DNA from: an uncultured Treponema sp.
GTDB lineage: Bacteria > Spirochaetota > Spirochaetia > Treponematales > Treponemataceae
Direction: 5' to 3'
Length of the DNA: 18,462 bases
Assembly (NCBI GenBank): GCA_946538795.1
Contig: CAMNGY010000003.1
Coordinates: 1 to 18,462, forward strand
The notes under the pieces: generated by a model
What the model saw: only the letters and a program-made list of their open reading frames with translations
Told to the model about the DNA's origin: nothing
The model's database searches: none
Position numbers and translations under genes: made by a program
Shown: positions 15,346-18,462 of the stretch, piece after piece
How positions within the stretch are numbered: position 1 is the first letter of the stretch
How the letters are laid out: each line of letters begins with the position of its first letter

Positions 15346-15416
15346 AGCTTACTGGCGCACTCCCAGCCGTCCGGCGATGCTGACGAAATGAGATGATGCT
15401 TTTCCGCGTCCGTCAT
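15342..15416 (-). CDS. Short reading frame (24 residues) leading into the hydrolase gene
   Basis: AAGAAGGAG lies 7 nt before an ATG at 15414-15416, a much better ribosome binding site than the hydrolase gene has. The frame encodes MTDAEKHHLISSASPDGWEC and four more residues, then stops with a TGA that overlaps the hydrolase ATG. It has no hydrophobic segment and no family I recognise. It may be a leader whose translation opens the hydrolase start, or the remnant of a longer gene. It lies 42 nt downstream of a good minus-strand -10 box. Confidence 0.5.
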   Translation of the reverse strand: MTDAEKHHLISSASPDGWECASKL

Positions 15417-15456
15417 TTTTTTCTCCTTCTTTTTCCATGATGCAGGACTATGTTCC

Positions 15457-15469
15457 CACTATAGCACGG
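15457..15469. repeat. 13-bp direct repeat, left copy (promoter -10 region)
   Basis: CACTATAGCACGG occurs here and again at 16260-16272, identical in all 13 bases, and the two copies bracket the ClbS-like gene and its promoter region. On the minus strand it reads as an extended -10 (TGC-TATAGT). It could be a trace of insertion or of a duplicated promoter. Confidence 0.6.
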
Positions 15470-15487
15470 AAGCAACCCTTTCCTCAA
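15458..15487 (-). promoter_or_regulatory. Promoter of the short frame and hydrolase gene
   Basis: On the minus strand TATAGT (15458-15463) has an upstream TGC making an extended -10. TTGAGG (15482-15487) lies 18 nt further up as -35. Transcription would begin near 15450, ahead of the short frame at 15416 and the hydrolase gene. Confidence 0.6.
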
Positions 15488-15568
15488 TGGCCGGAACGCC
15501 CGGGCCGCCCGCATCGGCCTGACTCCAAAAGCAACAGGCCGTTTCTTTCCTTGCCGCCCAGCCCGTGA

Positions 15569-15574
15569 TATAAT
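15569..15574 (+). promoter_or_regulatory. -10 box of the ClbS-like gene
   Basis: A perfect TATAAT lies 27 nt before the ATG of the ClbS-like gene. At 17 nt upstream only a poor TTTCCT is present, so the -35 is weak. The element is back to back with the minus-strand promoter at 15458-15487. Confidence 0.5.
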
Positions 15575-15601
15575 CGAAGCATCACATCGAAGGAGGAATC
15601 T

Positions 15602-16153
15602 ATGCCAAGACCTAAAACGAAGGACGAGCTGCTCAAAGCGGCGGAAGAGAACTACGGGACGCTGATGGCTTTCATCGACGGCATGACGGAGGAGGAGCTC
15701 TCGACCCCCTTCGATTTTTCGGGACAGCCGGGCAAGAAGGAGGCCCACTGGAGCCGCGACAAGAACGTCCGCGACGTGCTGATCCACCTGTACGAGTGGC
15801 ACAAACTCATGCTCCAGTTCCCGAAGAACAACGCGGGCGTGACGGACGGCAAAAAGGCCATATCCATCCTGCCACCGGAATACAACTGGAAAAGCTACGG
15901 CGCGATGAACGTGATGTTCTGGAAGAGGAACCAGGAAATAAGCCTCGAAAGCGCGCGGAGACTGCTCTCGGAAAGCCATGCGGACATCATGAGACTGATC
16001 AGAAGCTATTCGGACGAGGAGCTTTTTACCGCGAAGCATTTCTGCTGGACAGGCAACTCGTCGCTCGGCTCATATTTCGTGAGCAACACGTCGAGCCACT
16101 ACGGCTGGGCCCTCAAAAAGCTCAGGGCCCACCGGAGAAACTGCTCAAAATAG
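15602..16153 (+). CDS. ClbS/DfsB-family four-helix-bundle protein
   Basis: The 183-residue protein starts MPRPKTKDELLKAAEENYGTLMAFIDGMTEEEL, a typical opening of the ClbS/DfsB family, followed by the conserved VRDVLIHLYEWHKLML segment and a C-terminal NTSSHYGWALKKLR helix. ClbS from the colibactin cluster protects its host by opening the cyclopropane of colibactin; most chromosomal relatives have no assigned role, and the fold is that of DinB-like four-helix bundles. AAGGAGG lies 6 nt before the ATG. It stands alone on the plus strand between two minus-strand genes, with a 13-bp direct repeat on either side. Family call is good; protective function here is not shown. Confidence 0.85.
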   Translation: MPRPKTKDELLKAAEENYGTLMAFIDGMTEEELSTPFDFSGQPGKKEAHWSRDKNVRDVLIHLYEWHKLMLQFPKNNAGVTDGKKAISILPPEYNWKSYGAMNVMFWKRNQEISLESARRLLSESHADIMRLIRSYSDEELFTAKHFCWTGNSSLGSYFVSNTSSHYGWALKKLRAHRRNCSK

Positions 16154-16259
16154 CAGCGGGCCGGGGAGACCAGCGCAAGTTTCTAAGCTATACTCCTTCT
16201 TTAAGACTTGAACAGGACTTTCCAGCGGCCGCCAGCACCGCACGCTCCTTCTTCGTCCA

Positions 16260-16272
16260 CACTATAGCACGG
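16260..16272. repeat. 13-bp direct repeat, right copy
   Basis: This is the second identical copy of CACTATAGCACGG, 803 bp from the copy at 15457-15469. It carries the -10 of a second minus-strand promoter. Confidence 0.6.
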
Positions 16273-16289
16273 CAGGAAAGCTTCTGCAA
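16261..16289 (-). promoter_or_regulatory. Promoter without an evident gene
   Basis: On the minus strand TTGCAG (16284-16289) and an extended -10 TGC-TATAGT (16261-16266) are 17 nt apart, a good sigma-70-like match. Downstream on this strand is only the antisense of the ClbS-like gene. GAAGAAGGAG near 16245 precedes GTG-initiated frames of 16 and about 33 codons that resemble nothing. It could make an antisense or small RNA, or be a relic of a duplicated hydrolase promoter. Confidence 0.45.
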
Positions 16290-16301
16290 CGCTGCATTTT
16301 G

Positions 16302-16847
16302 TTATTCCCGCCGTGATTCTGATTTGTCTTGGCCCGAAATCCATTCTTCCCGCGTGATGGCAAAGGCATAGGAAATCGTATTCTTCGGATCGGGATATTC
16401 CTTCACCTTTTTCATGCCGTTGGCCATGGCTGTGCGCCAGGAACCCTCGTTGGTATATTTCATGTAAGAATAGAGCGCATTGTACTTTGTGTTCATAAAG
16501 GCCCAGTTGCGGACAGCACGGGCAGCTTCCTTTGCAAAACCCCGCCGCCAGTATTTCTTATGGATGTGATAGCCGATTTCCGGCAGCATTTCGCCGTCGA
16601 TGTTCTGCATTGTGATGCCGCAGTCGCCGATGAATTCCCCGGTCTCCTTGAGCACCACCGCCCAAAGGCCGAAGCCGTACTGCGCATAGTTTTCAAGGTT
16701 CCATTCAATCCAGCGTTTGGTCCGCGCTTCGTCAAAGGGAGCCGGATAATGCTGCATCGTCTCGGCATCAGACATGATTTCATAGAGGGCATCATAATCA
16801 TCCGGTGTGTACTCCCGCAGCAGGAGCCGTTCTGCCTCTATCCGCAT
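16302..16847 (-). CDS. GNAT acetyltransferase, RimJ/RimL-like
   Basis: The 181-residue enzyme opens with MRIEAERLLLREYTPDDYDALYEIM, the usual start of RimJ/RimL-like N-acetyltransferases. The acetyl-CoA pyrophosphate loop is RRGFAKEA at 101-108, and the NALYSYMKYTNEGSWRTAMANGMKKV segment matches the Asn/Ser-containing final part of the fold. The ATG at 16847 is chosen because the family begins there; it lies one base after the stop of the preceding gene, with GAAAGG inside that gene as ribosome binding site. The substrate, a protein N-terminus or small amine, cannot be told. It is the last gene of a three-gene cluster. Confidence 0.88.
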   Translation of the reverse strand: MRIEAERLLLREYTPDDYDALYEIMSDAETMQHYPAPFDEARTKRWIEWNLENYAQYGFGLWAVVLKETGEFIGDCGITMQNIDGEMLPEIGYHIHKKYWRRGFAKEAARAVRNWAFMNTKYNALYSYMKYTNEGSWRTAMANGMKKVKEYPDPKNTISYAFAITREEWISGQDKSESRRE

Positions 16848-16848
16848 T

Positions 16849-17763
16849 TTAACCTTTCTTCCAGAATGTCCAGTGCGAGCCTTTTCCGTAGCCGATTTTC
16901 TTGTAAAACTCATCTTCGCCGCCCGTCATGCACGTTGCGCCAAGCGCTTTCATCCTGCGGTACTGTTCAGTAAGCGTAGCTGCAGCAAGACCTTTCCTGC
17001 GGTGGTCCGGGTGGGTGCAGAGCGGTTCCATGTACGCAAGCTTATTCTGCGGAACCCACCACATGCCTGCAAAACAGACATATTCTTCGTTTGTATCCGC
17101 TATTATGATGTTGTATTCCGGGGTCGCATGCGGGGACGGCGATACGAATGATCTCCATCCGCTTTTGTGCGATTTTGCGGGCGTCCAGTCCAAGGAATCA
17201 TCGTATGCATCCCAGTCCTTGAACTCGCCTTTTTCGCCATGGCCAAAACCATACCAGCAGAGTTTCGAGCACTTCACAATGTCGATATGCTCCGGCCCTA
17301 CAAAATGATAGCCTTCCGGCAGCCCGTAATGCAGCTCATTCTTAAAATCAAAGACAAGGTCAGTGTATTCGTAAACTTGTTTGAAGCCGCGCTTTGCCGC
17401 CGCATCCTTTATGGCCTGCTGACCACCGAATAAAACAAACTGCTGCTCGCCGCCAAAATGAGGCATGTCGGAAACTGCATAATCAACAAGTTCCTCCGCA
17501 AGGAATTCATAGCCTTTCCGCACGTTGAAATAGATATCCGTCACCGGCGCTTCGTAGTAGACAAACGCAACGACTTTGTCTCCGTCAAACCAGAGTCTGT
17601 CCAAGAATGAATAGGACGTATCCATCCATGACGAAGAGAGTGCGTATTCAAAAAAAGGGGCCGGGCGTCCGCTGTCATTTTCCCTGTCGTACGTTTCTAC
17701 AAGGAAATTCCAGACTGCATTGATATCTGACAGTAAGTTGAATTGTTTCGTCGTTATGTTCAT
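16849..17763 (-). CDS. GNAT-family N-acetyltransferase, two-domain
   Basis: The 304-residue protein appears to have two GNAT-like halves. The C-terminal half carries the acetyl-CoA loop HPDHRRKGLAAA at 251-262 after a MEPLCT strand, and is likely the active domain. The N-terminal half (about 1-140) has GNAT-like beta strands (DKVVAFVYYEAPV) but no pyrophosphate loop. Two-domain acetyltransferases of this kind include antibiotic-modifying and many uncharacterised enzymes; nothing here decides among them. AAAAGGAG lies 7 nt before the ATG. It is 3 nt downstream of the methyltransferase gene and one base upstream of the next GNAT gene, so the three are one operon. Confidence 0.85.
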   Translation of the reverse strand: MNITTKQFNLLSDINAVWNFLVETYDRENDSGRPAPFFEYALSSSWMDTSYSFLDRLWFDGDKVVAFVYYEAPVTDIYFNVRKGYEFLAEELVDYAVSDMPHFGGEQQFVLFGGQQAIKDAAAKRGFKQVYEYTDLVFDFKNELHYGLPEGYHFVGPEHIDIVKCSKLCWYGFGHGEKGEFKDWDAYDDSLDWTPAKSHKSGWRSFVSPSPHATPEYNIIIADTNEEYVCFAGMWWVPQNKLAYMEPLCTHPDHRRKGLAAATLTEQYRRMKALGATCMTGGEDEFYKKIGYGKGSHWTFWKKG

Positions 17764-17766
17764 TTC

Positions 17767-18462
17767 TCAACTCCTTTTCCCCTGAATGATCAGGGAAAGG
17801 GGAAAACCGCTGTGATCGAGCGAAGTAAAGCCGCCGCTGATATCGTAGTCGAACTCCTGCAGGTCGGTCACAACGATTCCGTTGCCGCACATCCCCGAAA
17901 CAATTTCCGACAGCGGATGGCTATAGTCGGTAAAAGTCTTTGACCGGTAGCTTTTCTGCGTCATGTAGTACATGCCGTCATTCCCAACCCATTCGTGTTC
18001 AAAGTAGGAATACCGGCACGCGGTCCGGTGCTCCGGATCGAACAGCTCTTCGCCCTCCGTGGCAAGCATATTCGTGCAGGGGTGCTGCTCATTGATCACG
18101 ATGACGGCTCCCGGCTTCATGCATTTTGCGACGACCGCAAAAAAACGCTTCAGATCGCGGAACCAGCAGAGCGCGCCAATCGTGATGAGCACCACATCCA
18201 GCTGTTCCCGGTAGCGGTCATCGATATCATAGATATTCACCGCTTCAAACGTGCACGGCAGCTGCAGTTCCTTTGCTTTTTCATTGGCGAACGCCACCTG
18301 GTTTTCGGCAATGTCAAAGCCGATTCCTTTCTTTGCCCTGCCGCTTTTGACCAGGGAAAGCAGTTCCCGCCCGTTATTGCAGCAGAACTGGCCGATCACC
18401 GTGCCTTCCGTATGGAGCTTTTTCAGCACACTTTTCGTTTCTTCGTTGAAGAACGGATAATC
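17767..18462 (-). CDS. Class I SAM-dependent methyltransferase (N-terminus beyond window)
   Basis: The frame is open to the window edge, so the start lies outside; at least 231 residues are present. The visible N-terminal part DYPFFNEETKSV leads into the SAM-binding motif VIGQFCCNNGREL, then GIGFDIAENQVAFANEKA (acidic residue after the second strand), VNIYDI and LDVVLITIGALCWFRDL, as in class I methyltransferases acting on small molecules. The C-terminal part SGGFTSLDHSGFPLSLIIQGKR is typical of a common Bacillota subgroup. A GTG at 18429 could start translation but would cut off conserved N-terminal residues. The stop lies 3 nt before the GNAT gene. The acceptor is unknown. Confidence 0.85.
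   Translation of the reverse strand, partial: DYPFFNEETKSVLKKLHTEGTVIGQFCCNNGRELLSLVKSGRAKKGIGFDIAENQVAFANEKAKELQLPCTFEAVNIYDIDDRYREQLDVVLITIGALCWFRDLKRFFAVVAKCMKPGAVIVINEQHPCTNMLATEGEELFDPEHRTACRYSYFEHEWVGNDGMYYMTQKSYRSKTFTDYSHPLSEIVSGMCGNGIVVTDLQEFDYDISGGFTSLDHSGFPLSLIIQGKRS

Noticed and set aside
15413..16039. A 208-codon minus-strand open frame
   Set aside because: It is antisense to the ClbS-like gene, whose family residues, ribosome binding site and -10 box are clear. The orphan promoter at 16261 could in principle transcribe it, but the translation has no recognisable features.

Overview
The window is about 18.5 kb of GC-rich bacterial DNA, with frequent ATA (Ile) and AGG (Arg) codons in the main part. 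I see 18 protein genes, one short open reading frame, several good sigma-70-like promoters, a tandem repeat patch, and no rRNA, tRNA or CRISPR array. The organism cannot be named from the sequence. A Wzm/TagG-like exporter, LicD and TagD-like proteins, a ClbS/DfsB protein and GNAT enzymes fit an anaerobic, host-associated Bacillota best; a GC-rich spirochaete or synergistete is also possible.

Region 1 (1-562) has no convincing gene. It holds GC-rich hairpins, three copies of a short repeat that may be a relic of an insertion-sequence end, and a promoter. Region 2 (563-7386) is a surface-polysaccharide locus. A four-gene plus-strand operon encodes an ABC-2 permease with an extra extracytoplasmic domain, its ATPase, a 700-residue LicD-containing protein and UDP-galactopyranose mutase (Glf). 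Convergent to it is a fused TagD-like cytidylyltransferase/Gfo-Idh-MocA oxidoreductase. Together they suggest a galactofuranose-containing, phospho-substituted glycan or teichoic-acid-like polymer, exported across the membrane.

Region 3 (7648-14687) is a sulfur-type accessory locus on the minus strand. cysK and a LysR regulator gene form a translationally coupled pair behind a near-consensus promoter. Next comes a six-gene operon: a TauT/SsuABC-type importer (permease, ATPase, lipoprotein), a half-size DUF4418-like membrane protein, and an FtsX/MacB-type permease with its ATPase. The last four genes are joined by stop/start overlaps. The cysK promoter and the importer promoter share an ACTAGGT-centred element just downstream of the -10, which suggests co-regulation. 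The importer coupled to the FtsX-type ABC pair is the best candidate for an undescribed system.

Region 4 (14749-16301) holds a small alpha/beta hydrolase preceded by an overlapping 24-codon reading frame, and a plus-strand ClbS/DfsB-like gene. A perfect 13-bp direct repeat, which is itself a promoter -10 region, lies on both sides of the ClbS-like gene. Region 5 (16302-18462) is a tight minus-strand cluster of two GNAT acetyltransferases and a methyltransferase cut by the window edge. It looks compositionally different from the rest and may have been acquired.
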